From positions 1,378,531 to 1,442,530 of the forward strand of contig BCLD01000002.1 of assembly GCA_001600875.1 (NCBI GenBank): a DNA stretch of 64,000 bases. Direction: 5' to 3'. The notes under the pieces are model-generated. The model was not told the origin of the DNA, searched no databases, and saw only the letters and a program-made list of their open reading frames with translations. This document shows positions 1 through 12,589 of this stretch, in pieces. Source of the stretch: Solicoccozyma terricola. Taxonomy: Eukaryota > Basidiomycota > Tremellomycetes > Filobasidiales > Piskurozymaceae. The translations under genes and the position numbers were made by a program. Each line of letters begins with the position of its first letter. The first letter of the stretch is position 1.

Positions 1-3000
1 CACCACAGCCTCATCTTGAGACACTTCGGTCACCAGAGATTCCGGTAAGTGGATGTTCTGCGGTTTCGCGTCACCTCGAAGTTTGACCCCTATGGAAAGC
101 TCGATATCACTATCGTCTGGATGTGCAACTCGCTGTTAGCCAACAAGTTTTCAACCTGTCATGATGCCTTGACTTACCAATGAGCTTGGTTTGGTACATA
201 TTTTTCTTGCTCAACAATCTATTGCAGGCCATTCCATCGATCTCGAAATTCAACTGGTGAAGCATCATCACATATCGGGCGACATTAAGGCAACAAGCGA
301 CTTCTTCCTCCACCAGCTACTCACCATATCATTGGAAGCCAGGGATAGCGCGCCTGCGAATTGACCATCCAAACAATTGAGCGGCCAGTCGACGAATGCA
401 TCCTCGGGAAAGTCAGCTGCGACCTCAGCTGCTTGATCGATAAGCTCGCTCGGATATGGCTGTTCCAGTGCCGCCAGGTACCTGCAAGTGAATGTCACTC
501 ATTAGCGCAGAACCAAAGGAAATATCGCTGAACGCTATTTACGGAGGTGCAAAACCGTATGCCCGTCCCACGGCTTTGCCTGGATCATCCGCATTCAAGG
601 CTACCACTTTATCAGTCTTGATCATGTCTGTAATCTTGTTGCTGATTGCTTCTTTATCGAACTTGGTGACCAGATCACGAGCTTGAGACACGTGATAGGT
701 GCTTTCGGGATGGGCAACAATCATCTTTTAGTCGGAACGAAGATTAGCGTGCGCATCAGCATCTACCGAGATGAGCCGCTTCTGCTCACCTTGATTGCAG
801 CCTCCAACGCCGCATCTTGTCTACCGCTTTGCCGCTGACCTCCCATAGTCTGCCGAAAAGTTGGCAAGCAAGCAGATCGTGATATTAAAGCGGCTTCCCT
901 CCGATCTTCACTGATGTGCGGCTCCCAGAGGAGCTGTTTAACTGGCTTGCGGACGATCTTCACAGCGTAACGCCGTTCCAGTTCTACAGCAGTCCTTGGC
1001 AGAGGAATCGCTTCACGCTGATCGTTGTCATCAGGCATGCGCGCGCTGTGACCATAATGTGAGGATCGCTTTGCTCAATGCAACAGATTAAGGTACTCAC
1101 ATAATCCCTTTTCGAATCTTTGCTCGGAGCACCTCAACATAGAGCAAAAGATCAAAGTTGACCGGATCGTCAGGGTTAGGATCTGGCAAGAGTTCCGTAC
1201 CTTTGTTCTTCTGCGCAATTTTCTGCCACTCGATGAGCAGCCGATCGATGTACCCAGATAGACCATCGGAGCTTGCGCGAAGGCTTTTAATGCGAAGCCG
1301 GATCTTGTCCGCAGTGACACCTGGTAGGACAGTTTCGAGGGCGCCGTAGGCGCCATTGAGACCAGGAGGCAATCCCATGGCTAAGAGCCGCGCCTGGACG
1401 ACCACCCATGCGTCGAGAGCGAGTTCGTCCCAGTCCTTCGTCCACTTGATCCTTCTTCGTTCACCTGGAGTATAGGTAAAAATAACATCACGAATATGTG
1501 ATCAGAACCATCTTGGCAAGGTCGTCGCAGAGCTCACCTTTCCTTGGTCCCGGCTTCTTCTTGCTCGCACTAGCCTCCGACATCAACCGAACGGCAGTTG
1601 AGGGAATGACCTCCTTGGCCGGCTTCGTTATGCGACTTGCAAAGGCATTCAAAGCACCTTTCAAGCTCCGTGGATTGAATTTGGCCGGATCTCGGCGGAA
1701 CTGCAAGCGGATTGGGTCGAGATATTTTTTGAGTTCGTCTGTCAACGTAACACCGGTTTCGGATAGAGCGGATGCCAGTCGGCCGTCCCATTGATCATCA
1801 ATCTCCTTGGAGCGGACACGAAGTTTATCCTGGATCGCTAATTGAATTGCGGCAGAGTCGACTCGAACGGCGGAGATCGGCTGCACGTTCGTCCTCTTGA
1901 TCCTCGAACCTTGCTGTACAGCTGTCGCTCCTTGTCGTCGGCCTGCCGAAGCAGTCATCTTCCCAACTATGCGACGCACGACATCCACCGGAGCGACTAT
2001 GCGGTATGCAATCTCTTCTACGGATTTCTCGCTTAGCGGTGTCGACTCCCGGCTCTGACCGTCCACATGCGCCAATAGATATCGCTTTTGAGCCTTCGTG
2101 AGCTGATACTCTGTCTGCCATCGGATCGATTTGGTGAGGTCATCCTTGAGCCCGTTCATTTCTTCAGGCGCGGAATTTATATACGACTCGCCAGATTCCA
2201 ATAGCAATCGAGTGGCATCGAAAGCGGCTCGGTTTGCTTCACCTCTGCTGACTGACATTTGCCACAGGCCGTACCACCAGTCGATAACCTGCTGCTCGTT
2301 AAGCAAGTGCATTGTTCCCACGAGCGGCGAAATGACATCCTCGCCACCAAAGTTGTACAATGGAGCACGATCGCGGAGATGGATGTGCGTTGCCTCATTC
2401 ATCGCCGACGTTGTGCGGTATTGTCCCTCTTGATCGACACCGTAGATCCGGGCTTCGAGCAGCCCAAGTGTAGCAAGAACATCAAGCAATCGCCACACCT
2501 TCTTCCTAGTGGAGACGAAACGGTGTCGAGTAGCTTCTTGCACTATCAACGGCGCAGCTCGCATGGGTGTTGAGTAATTTGCAGGATTCTGCAGAAATTC
2601 GTCAAGTTCCAAAGAGTACGAAGTGATCGGGAAGCATTGACAGAACGAGCGGACAGTCATGTCGGAGAAGAGGAAGTTCATCGGAACTATTCTACCCTCG
2701 GCAGGATTTCCCGAACTCATGCTATATCCGAATAACTCGCCGTGAAGGGTTTGGGCCCTTCTGTACTTGCCGACCTTGAATCCATAAAGCTGTGGTATGA
2801 GTCTAAAATCTCGAAGGAAGAGGTTGCGGACTTCAAGAGCCGATAGAGCCTCCATTTCCGCCAATGGAGTCGTAAGGGCCGCCATTATGTCGACAGATTG
2901 TGCAGCAGACCCACGGCTAGGTAGCGTGTTCGATAATACCTGTCGGGATGCAGCAGATTGCTGCTTTGTGGAGCGTGCGATGCGTTGGTTGATCACAAAC

Positions 3001-6000
3001 TCGTTGATTCTTCCCTGATCCATACCGACAACAGAGAGGACCGCAATGGTCCGGTTGCCTCCCGTGGCTTCGTTGATACCGACCAGCGTCTGGCGGATTT
3101 GCTTGTCCGCGACAAGGGCATCAACAAAGCGGTTCATAGTCCTTCTGTCGACAGAAAAGACCTTCTTGGGGGCAGATTTATTGGACGGATCTTCGCTTCT
3201 CAATTTTGCTTGAAGTAGAGCCCAATCGGAGTATGTCTTGATTAGAGCATAGCCGCCCTCGACAATGCCACCGAGATCCTCAATGCAGCGAAGAATCTCT
3301 CGTTGCTTGAGAACGCTGGACATGTCTACACGTGATTGTTCATCAGGAAGTAAGGCAATAGACCATCAGCACATAATCAGAGAAACCGATGCTATCGCAA
3401 AGCCTACCCGCTCTGGTCTTTTTGACCTTGATCTTGTTTTCCAATCTCACCCTCTTTGTTGTGCGGCTTTCTTCCGTGGCATTCACTTCCCTGAGTGATG
3501 GGGACGGACTTGCCGACAGAGGACGCTTCGATGGCACGTTCTGTTGTAAGATTGCGAGCGTGCGTTCCTTGGGGAGCGCCGTTGCGCTTTGCGTTGTATC
3601 AAGGAGTACGTTCGCTTCTCCGTCATGGAAAGTCGCCATAACCGGATCCAGCGTCACCGACCCGGGCGCATTACTCGCTCCCACTCCAGCGCTGTCGCTC
3701 AGAGCATCTTCTGTCTCGCAAACACTGTGCCTCGCCGATAGTACGCTGGGTACTGTCGTAATAGCATCGAGGTTTACCTCGGCAGAAGGTAACACTTCTG
3801 CTGCTCGTGATCTTTTGGACAAGCGGTTGCCATTGTTTTGTGGTGGAAGTATGTCCTCAGCTGGTGCTGATGTTTCTATGTCAATCGGAATTGGGTCCCC
3901 AGCTCCGGACGTTGTGAGGGAATTCGTGGATCGTCTGGTAGCTGGATCGATGTCATTGGTCTTGGCGACCTTTGCGCGTCGAGCTGGGGGATTACCGTCC
4001 GACGCGGCAGGGTCATATTTCCTTTTATCAACCTGCTTTTTTGGACCACCGGTCTTTTCCTTTTCCACTGACGATTTGCCTGTGCTGGGAACCACGAGTT
4101 GCTTAGGCGATGTCTTGGTCTCCCAATCCGATGGCAGTTCAACGGGTCCTTTTCCGCTCCAGGAGTCTGGTAAGTTGAAGAACACACCAGTCGTTTCGTT
4201 GTAAAGCATTTCGGTTGGCAATTCAGGATGAACGGGGATTTCGAGCTTTCTCTTTCGCTTGACAAGTTTTCCGGAGGACCCTACAAGCTTGATGTACTTC
4301 CTGGGCCGACCTTTCGGCGGGACCTCAACAATCGCTGAAGCGTCATCCATAATCTCGCCTCCCTCGTCTTTGGGTGCGACTCCACCCATGATGTTTTTGG
4401 GTCTTCCTCGCTTGCGTAACGCCTGCGCCGTCGCTGTGTTGTTGGAACCCTTCCTCCAGGCCTTAACTGCAGCCGCATTCGGCAGTAGCGGAAAATTCGA
4501 GACGTGATTACGATATTGTTGCGGCGTAATGTAAAGTTGATCATTGTTCAGTTCTACCCACGAGCCAGCAGCATCGAAGAAGGTCGCAGGGTGGTTATGT
4601 TCGGGAGGAGTTGGTATATTGCGCGCTGCTAGTTGTTCGAGAAAAGCCGGTGTGGTGTGTACACGAAGGTGCCTCTCACGACCCTCATTTTCTGTCGAGA
4701 TATTGATAGACAAGTGCAAGAGGGTTGGTGGTGTGAGGTTGGATGTTTCAGCCCTATTCACAATCGCTTCGATGGTTTTGCTGTCCACTCTGTCTAGGCC
4801 GTTTGAGAGTTCCTGGGCACGACGAGCAGGTCAGCATGGTCCAAGGTACAGACATATATGCACAAGCATACGAACCGAGATTGTAACCCCATTTTCCCCT
4901 GTGGAATTGATCATTTGTATCATGATGTATTCTATGGGAACAACGGTGGGATAGTTCGGTTTCTCAGCGGGGAGGTCTGCGAGAGCGATTAATTAAGCCG
5001 TAAATATCAAGCTGGCGTCGTCATCCGGAACCTGAGAAGCAGGCTCACCGTCCCCAAAGACTTCGTCCAGATCATCTTCACCGTCCGTATCAGCTTCCGC
5101 ATCCTCGTCGCCGTCATCATCTGCCGGAAGATTATCAAACGGGGCTCCGACGGCGGGCAACGGTGCCTCCCACCCTGCATCAAGGTCTTCAGGGCCATCG
5201 GTGCGGAATTTTGCGAGCCTGATCCAGCGTCTCGAAGCATTTTGCCTGCTAGATTGGGGTGGAAAGATCACGTCAATCTGGCCTTCCTTGATCATCCTTT
5301 GCAGGAGTCGTTGAAAATCCCTCTGCTCTCTCTTAGAAGCATCGTGGTAACCCTGAAGGGGAAGAGCGACGTCAGACAAGCTTTGGCATCGGGTAAATAT
5401 GCTACGAACCAGCAACCTCAGAATGCCCTTGTTCTCAACGAGGTGATGCCAGTGGTTGGATTCCAGCAGCTGCACCAGCCTACTTCGGACGAATTGTGGT
5501 ATCCGAAGTTCTCGCGGACCAAAAGGCGAAAAGACCGGCTGCACATTTTTCGAATCTTCTGGCAAGTGCAAGGCAGTGGCATTGTGACCACCGAGAGTGT
5601 CTGCTCTTGCGTTGTATTCCCGATTCAGGCGAACAAATTTATGGTGCACAACCAAATTTGTATAGCTTCTTCCCTGGAGGAACTTGATCTTGGCTCTGTG
5701 TTGAAGGAAGACGTTATTTGGGAGACGTGTCTGGTGGAGTGGGAAGCTGGCTATACTTACACCAATCCAGCATCCGCCAGAAATTTCACCACATAGAACA
5801 CACTTGTTTGTTTGAAACCTAGCTTCTTTCCGATCTCCACTACAGATGCGCCTTCGCTTCGCTTTCTAGCAACAAGTTCCAGGACGCGGAAGATGGAAGG
5901 ACTCACGCCCGGAATCTAGACAAATTCGAAACCCTTTCAGCTTCAAGCTCGCAGCGCAACATGTCACGATTTCGCTATCTACCTTGTTGTGACTGCCAAA

Positions 6001-6706
6001 GAGAGCGTAGTACGTTCGCTTCAAACAAGCTCTTAACCTGACATTGTCCCCGTACTTCGCTATCAATGACATCATGTCACCTTTGTGCGTCGTACCATCT
6101 TCATCCATGTCGACTATGAGTCGATTCGTTGCGGTTGTGCTTCCTTTACTCCGCCCTTCCGCTCGGAGGGTCGGCATGGCACGCTGCTCATCGTGCCAAC
6201 CTAGTGGTGCTTCGTTTCCTTGCGCCTCTTCCTCCTGCGTTACCTGAGCTACTGCTCCCCGCTCCCCTTCAGAGATTTCATCTTGATGGATGTGCGTTAC
6301 AACCACCTCGAACTCCTCGTCGTTGGCGAGGTGTCTCCAGAAGTAGGCTACTTGACTATCCTGGATCGGTACGTCTGAATCCCCGAACAAGGATGGACAG
6401 ACGGCAGAGGAAGCTTGTCGGACGTGAGCAGAGAATCGAGCCTGATTAGAACCTTTATAGAAGAGATGGACCGAGTCAGTGATTTGTTCTGTGGGTTCGA
6501 CTCTGACCACCGAAATGTCAACAAAGCAACTTTTGTACTATGTGCAAAAAGTCGTCATCCCAACGCCGAGTCGAAGTCTCGACGCCGCACATTGGGCCAA
6601 TTCTTTCTAGCCGGAGTCGGAGAGAGTTAATCGAGGTCCGCAGCTCACCTATCAGTCCATCCATCGACACCGCTTCCGCCAACGCGGCCACTATCTCGTC
6701 AATCAT
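1..6706 (-). CDS. TFC3: Transcription factor IIIC largest subunit (B-block binding), partial at window edge
   Basis: This is the tau138/Sfc3-type subunit that recognises the B block of tRNA genes and helps recruit TFIIIB and Pol III in the nucleus. The start at 6706 gives MIDEIVAALAEAVSMDG, the usual TFC3-like beginning. Around 5860-5760 a winged-helix B-block motif is visible (SVVEIGKKLGF then SVFYVVKFLADAGLV). The middle (4788-3343) is acidic and disordered with two AT-hook cores, RGRPK and GRPRK. Another winged-helix-like block (VLKQREILRCIEDLGGIV) begins the long exon at 3323-1488. The C-terminal exons continue through 1400-1 (for example YGALETVLPGVTADKIRLRIKSL near 1350) and still read in frame at base 1, so the extreme C terminus lies outside. 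About eight or more introns are inferred; exact joins near the N terminus (6700-6500) are uncertain. Confidence 0.8.
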
Positions 6707-7362
6707 GGTGAGGTCGACCTTGTGAAGCGTGTTTCAATGCCTGATGGAAGTCGTGCATGTATATCAATGCGATCCAGTTGTCGGATCTGAGAGCTCTGAA
6801 AGGGGGATGCACTGACGTCCTGATGTAGTCTGCTGTGTTGGCAGGGTCCAGATGAACGAGTGGTTGGAGGATATGTGTGCTGATGGCGATGATGTAGGAG
6901 GGGTTTGGCTAAGACGGCGGCGAACTGGGACAGTGTCACGTGATTCGCCTCTCTGCCCAATTGAAAGATGGGTGAGCAAGCTTCAGACGGCTAGAGCTCT
7001 CGGTCTCCTTCAACATCATCAACTTTGCCACCGGCAGTCGAGGATCCAACTAGAGAGATCAGATCACGTCTCCACAGAAGCACCGTACACATCAGGCCTT
7101 GCGATATCCCGCTCGTTCTGTCAAGCCACGGCTCTCGGAGCGTCATCCACAATCTCACTCGTTGGATTTCCTTCCAACCGGTGGTGGCGCATATCGCTCG
7201 CCCTTCAGTCCTCACGAAAACCTACATGTATGCATCGTAACACAGTCTACACTGTCTATGGAATTGTATTTGCGTGCTGACAATTAGTCGCCTGCTTCTG
7301 GAAGTAAAGTCATCCAAAACTCTCGTTGACCGGCAACTGATCTCACGCACCGTACACAAGTT
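6707..7362. promoter_or_regulatory. Shared divergent promoter of TFC3 and TFIIB
   Basis: About 650 bases separate the start codons of two head-to-head general transcription factor genes. No convincing reading frame with family similarity was seen. The 5' untranslated regions and promoters of both genes must lie here. No specific element could be assigned. Confidence 0.5.
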
Positions 7363-8870
7363 ATGTCTTCTACTGACCAGGTTGGTAAACACCCTCCTTC
7401 TTTTGACGGGGAACTTCTGCTAACGTCTTCGGTGTGACCTCAGCCATATCGTCCTGACCTGAACATCCGTCTTGTTTGCCGCGAATGTCTGCCAGCTCTC
7501 GAACGACGCAACCGTCGTAATGAAGCGCTGTATCAGAAGTTGATGTCCGAAGGGAAACATGCAGAAGCGAATGCAATCGTTCGGAATCAGCCTTATCGAC
7601 CAAATATCGTGGAAGAGACAGCGAACGGTGATCTAGTGGGTGTCAGCGTGGCGTCATTGGTTGCTGCCGGGGCCCTAACCGAGAATCCACCAGGTATGTG
7701 GTGATTGTGGGCTTGTGTTGAGTGACAGGGTGGTCGATACTAGGAGTGAATGTGAGCATCTGTTAATCACTTGTTCGACTGAGGCAGTATTGACCTGGCG
7801 GCTGCATTTACAGGGAGAGTATGTATACGTCGACATACGTTCCCAGAACATATCCCCCACGCTAACCTTCTCTCGTCGTCTTGACAGACATTCGCAAATG
7901 ACGATGGGCCAGATCAGTCCCGTGTTGGAGATGCCAAGGTTGGACTCGATGGTGTTGAGGATTTCTCCACCGAGATCAATTTCCGTGATGGTCAAACCGG
8001 CATGGCAAAACGTCTCAACAGAGCTCAACGCGGAGTGCACGGTGCTCAGAGGATGGAGCATTTAAATGAAGGTTTCCGGGTCATCCAAGAACTCTCTGAC
8101 AAGATGAGTCTCAACAAGCGTCTAGCAGACACGGCTAAACAAATCTACATGAAGGTTGAGGCTGGCAGAGTGGAAAAAACCATCAGTCTTCCAAAGGGCC
8201 CAAAATCTTTGCTGTGCCTGATTGGAACGTGCATATATATCGCAGGCAAGCAGCAGCAAGGGTCTGGCAGGTCGATGAAGGAGATCTCGGCCGTTCTTGG
8301 GCTCGGCAAGATGGAACTGGCGAACGTGTGGAAGGCAGTTTGGGAGTTTGTGAAAGCCGACATGCATGAAGGGAATGGCTTCATGGACCGACCCACCGAC
8401 ACACACACGGAGAATTCGGCATCGATCGAGCTTGCAAGACGATATTGCGACATCCTCACACTTCCTCTCAAGATCCAGGAATGTGCGGCCGAGTGCATCG
8501 AGCGATGTGGCTTTGTCGAAGGAGGGGCAATCATCGACGGTAGGAGTCCAGTCTCTATTGCTGGAGGTGCGATCCACTTTGCTTGCATCCTGCATGGCAA
8601 CAGTACATCGCCGAAACAGATCATGGAGATAGCACAAGTCAGCGAAAGCACAATCAGAACGTGAGTTCCCAACCGGTGAGAGATTCGGCTGCTCAAATCT
8701 GACTGCCCGGCTGTTCAGTATTGCTCGACTTCTTGGCAAGCTGAGGGACGTTCTGATTACGCCTGGAATGGTAAGTTCTGTGACTAGCCTTATATTCTCG
8801 AAGAATGGGCCTCATCAAACTACGCTCGCAGATTGAGAAAGGCGCCGACAAGTCCCGCCTTTCCGAGTGA
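7363..8870 (+). CDS. SUA7: Transcription initiation factor TFIIB
   Basis: TFIIB bridges TBP-DNA and RNA polymerase II. My exon model is 7363-7380, 7444-7635, 7694-7751, 7814-7818, 7888-8660, 8719-8770 and 8832-8870. These sum to 1137 nt, 379 codons including stop. The protein begins MSSTDQPYRPDLNIRLVCREC and has the second zinc-ribbon knuckle VCGDCGLVLSDRVVDTRSE. Next come the B-reader/linker region WRTFANDDGPDQSRVG and two cyclin repeats (from about LNEGFRVIQEL to VSESTIRTIARLLGKLRDVL). The fourth exon is only five bases and supplies the codons of the invariant W-R. The first zinc knuckle is followed by about 50 residues before the second, against roughly 15 in typical TFIIB, so the ribbon carries an insertion of some 34 residues. 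The gene ends with ADKSRLSE. Confidence 0.93.
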
Positions 8871-9845
8871 TTTTAGGCTGTGAAGATCCTTGCCAATTGT
8901 GTGTAGAGCGGCCATGGTCAATGGCATTTGACAGCCTTGTGTCGCGCTTGGTAATGAAGGCATGCGGTCGAACCATTGTCCGAAGGGATAATACTTTCAT
9001 AATCTTCTGCTATTTGCATATTGATGTTATTGCATTACACTTGTGAAGAACCATGTCCGCGAGCAATGGGGATGTCTCCAATTGTCCAGAAGCTAAGCAT
9101 CCCATCTCCCGATCATTGGTGGGATTTTATAGAAAATGAATATCAGCTGTAAAGCTAGATAACAGCTTAAAATATATGTATTATTTGTGTAAACAACCAG
9201 CGAATAGAACCCCGCGAAATGATTTTTGATACTGATTTAAATGCATTTGTCCATGTAATCCGTCTCATCAGTGAATCTGCTGCCACAGTCGCCCAGTCTT
9301 CGTTACGTCGCACGTATGTTGGTGTGTTAAAGTATACCAGAAATTGTCTACTGCCCATTAGGCAATAAATAATGCAATGCGAGCAAGCATTTCACACTGC
9401 CCGCTGTTTTTTCTGGCTGGTCAAAGTGCTATCAGGTAGAGATTGTGCGCACTGTCTGCTTTCGAAGTTTGGACAAACTTTGCCAAGCGTCTGCAGAGTA
9501 TGCGAACGTGAGCGTAATAGGTACAGCTTGAGTGGTCACATTTCGCTAGCCAATCACCGAATTGCCTTTGTATATACTGTAAATAGTCAACCTCATGGCC
9601 ACTCTGCGAGGTTCATGTCATGGCTCAGGAATAGCTGACATTGTAGCTACATTGTCTTCTTCTCGTCCTTCCATTCAAGTATCGTACTGTGAGTCACTCC
9701 GTCCAGCTCGCTGTTACAACCAAGCTCTCTCAGAGTTTTCCAGGCGCTCAGGTGTATCGGGCAACGGCTGTGGTCATTTGGAGATGTGGCAGGTGTTACG
9801 AACCTGCCCTGCAGCTCCACAACATAGTACCAGAACAATAAGGTG
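8871..9845. other. Intergenic, no gene recognised
   Basis: Downstream of TFIIB the sequence becomes AT-richer and only short frames without family features occur. The TFIIB 3' UTR must lie at its left end. I see nothing else to support. Confidence 0.5.
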
Positions 9846-10299
9846 GCATATTCTCTGCCCCTTTCATGTACTCTCTCTTTCTCTTCACCAAAAGATATCA
9901 TAAGTTTACATTCCCATCAGCACTTAGTCACTACTAAGTGTCCTCAAGCCCATACTAGCCTTTCCCTCTGGTCAAGTGATTCCTTGCTACAACTATAACA
10001 GTTGGCAAGATAGCTAGTAAGTCCCATTCCGCAATTCCCAACTGACCACCCTTGTGTGCCAATACACCCAAGCACCTGGCAACCTCCGCCAAAGCTTGGT
10101 CGTAACAGCAGGGGACTTAGTATTACCAACTATATTAGTTGTAGCAAGGAATCAAGTGACCAGAGAGAAGAGCTAGTCTAGGCCTGAGGTGATTTAGTAG
10201 TCACTAAGTGTGGAGGAATGTGGACTATAACATATTTCGAAGAAGAGAAGGAGAAAAGAAAGAGTACATGAAAGGGGCAGGAAGTATGCGAGAATATAG
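9846..10299. mobile_element. Foldback (MITE-like) inverted-repeat element
   Basis: Two arms of roughly 180 bases match each other in inverted orientation. The left arm is about 9846-10027 and the right arm about 10111-10299, with a loop near 10028-10110. Matching blocks in order from the outside are GCCCCTTTCATGTACTCT, CACTTAGT...ACTAA, CTCTGGTCA, GATTCCTTGCTACAACTA and AGTTGG...AAGTCCC. The left arm also contains a small perfect palindrome at 9921-9940 (CACTTAGT...ACTAAGTG). No transposase frame is inside, which fits a non-autonomous foldback or MITE. Exact ends and a target-site duplication could not be fixed by eye. Confidence 0.7.
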
Positions 10300-10544
10300 T
10301 CCTTCGCCACTGAGAGCAGTGGCAAAAGGAAAGGAGTACTCGCGATAAAGAATAAGACATGGTAGAAGCTTTGACTCCTCTCTCTTTGCGTGGTGAGGTG
10401 GTGTTCCACCATTGATAGTAACTGAAATATGGTAGGACCGCAGGGGTGGAGATCTATTGGTGTGGAAATCGCAACACTCCTTTTGTCTACTTCCACTTGT
10501 CCGTCCGTGTCAGACAAAGTTTCGACATAGCATAAAATATGCAA

Positions 10545-10847
10545 TTAGTCATTTGATTGCCAAAGCGTTGCCAGTCTGCCTGAGCCCTCAACCACACCTC
10601 GTCCAACAACATACACGCTTATATTGTCGAATGAATGCCCCGGAGTAAGGCAAGGTGTGAAACTGACTACCACATGTCCATCCAATATCGTTATAGTTCT
10701 CTCCGGAGACGCTTCCCGACCTGGGTCAAGCGTTACGACCGAGAAGGAAGGCCCACACCCAACAACAAAACTCTTCGACGTCGCCCTCGTTGACAAGTAA
10801 TTACAGACGAACCTGCAGTGCTGTATTACGGACAGAACGTCATTCAA
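10545..10847 (-). pseudogene. Possible metallo-beta-lactamase-fold remnant
   Basis: The reverse frame (about 100 codons) contains the stretch TPGHSFDNISVYV, which resembles the TPGHT-x-D-x-(I/V)-S-(V/L) block of metallo-beta-lactamase-fold hydrolases of the MBLAC1 type. It is preceded by ILDGHVVVSFTPC. The upstream HxHxDH metal-binding motif was not found nearby and no convincing splice structure extends it. It may be a decayed fragment or one exon of a gene I cannot resolve. The assignment rests on a single motif. Confidence 0.22.
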
Positions 10848-12589
10848 AGGTCAAAAGGCGCGGCGCAGTTTTGCGGTTTAATTGGTAGTTTGCCCGCGAT
10901 TCGGCGTGCCCCTCACGATCAAGAGATGTTATGAGCCATGAATAGTCAGTGACTGCCAATGTCATGCAGCGTGAGGATTACACCGACATACAATCATGCC
11001 CAGTCAACGATACTACCCTGTTTCCTTCCATTTTGAACCACTTTGAACAAAGTTAGGTACGTTTCATAGAAGTAACATCGAATGAAATGTGCATGTACGA
11101 GGCAAGGCACTCATGCGCAAAAGCATGGGCCCCTTTAAAGACTCTTCGTCCCCTAAAACAGATAGATCGTCTTCAATTCTCAAAGGCGTATTGATGGCTG
11201 TGCAGGGGAGCTAAAGCAAGGATGCTCCCGCGTTTTCCACCTGATCACTTTTGTGAGTCATACTCGCCCTATGCCTGCTGTCATCTGCTCATGACACTGT
11301 GATATTTATGATGTTGTGCTGCTGGACGATGTAGATCTTGGGGGCGTGACTGAGCTATGAGTTTCTGGGCTCAATGCTTCTTGAATCTGACTGTTGCCCC
11401 CAGGGCGGGACGAGTTGACATTGGTCAGTAATTGATCCTGTGCTGAATCGACCAACCAAGCATGAATCGTATGGAATTGACAAATTAGTCAACATGTCAG
11501 GTCCAATGTTTCATACTGTCGAGAAATTTGCAAATAAACTTGTGTTGGAAATGTCAGCTGGCAATTCTTTACCTTGCGATATCAAAGGCAACTAGATCCC
11601 CAACCAACACCAGCTCTGAACGATCCTTCTACGAACGATCATTCAGGCAAGTCGCCACCGTAGCCAAAGACCGCCATGCTTGTCTGGGATTGATGCAGCT
11701 CCTGCACCACTTCACACCATCCTTTCCTTCCGGGAATACACGCAAATTGAAGATCAGTCGGTCCTCTGTTTGCATGAAACTCGAACGGGCAAAAGATTTG
11801 GTGTGGAGATAAGCTAGGCCTTCTCTGCTCTATTAAAGTGGCTCAGATGATATTTGTGATATGAGGTTTCTCACCACTTGCATCAGTGGAGACTCGAATA
11901 TTTTGACAGACAATGAACCATATAATCATTTGAAAATTTCGCAAACATAAAAATTCACCGCTCATCTCACCGGCATACTTCATCAATCTGGCTATCTAAC
12001 AATTATAGCGCTGATTCGTCAACCGATCATACATGCTTGAAGGGTTGAATTTATTGATTGCATGGTACAACAATCAACAGCGTTCATCGTCGTGCAGGCT
12101 TCCGATGTTTGACGGAATGCCGCGCATACAATGCAGCCACGAGCGTACCGATCTGTACCCTGCTCCTCACAACACTGAGGAAAGCAGAGATGTCTGGCGG
12201 GTCTTGTTCGAGCGGATCGGAGATGCCATCCTCGAACAATAGATGCAGTCCTCGAGAGCAAATCAGAGGGCGACATCTGCGCTTCTTCAATAGTTTACTT
12301 CAGCGGTGATTCGCTCGTGTTTGTTCGAGGCTCATCATAAGAGTACGACATTTCATACAGCGGACATATATTTCGAGCAGGTCGCGGGTGGTGTGATCAG
12401 GAACTAAAATAACAGACGCCTCTGTTTTCGGTAAACAGTTGTGGCCCTCGACTGTGTGATCTTGCTCAATACAGAGTCGCTTGGTAAGTAAGCAAAAAAA
12501 AATGACAAACTTGACACAATGCAATTCCGAAATCCCAAGTTCACCCTACCACCCAGTAGAACGAACCATCATCAATGCCTCTACTAACT
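10848..12589. other. Gene-poor intergenic tract
   Basis: This stretch of about 1.7 kb contains only short frames on both strands, none with recognisable domains or a plausible exon chain. It is relatively AT-rich and lies between the foldback element and the mitochondrial-derived segment. That combination suggests an accessory or relic interval, but nothing specific can be called. Confidence 0.5.

Noticed and set aside
3389..4204. 271-codon plus-strand frame
   Set aside because: It is the antisense shadow of the TFC3 central exon, which carries AT hooks and joins to conserved exons on the minus strand.
7570..7620. An extra TFIIB intron that would remove the zinc-ribbon insertion
   Set aside because: No GT donor and AG acceptor pair in compatible phase was found; the segment is open throughout.
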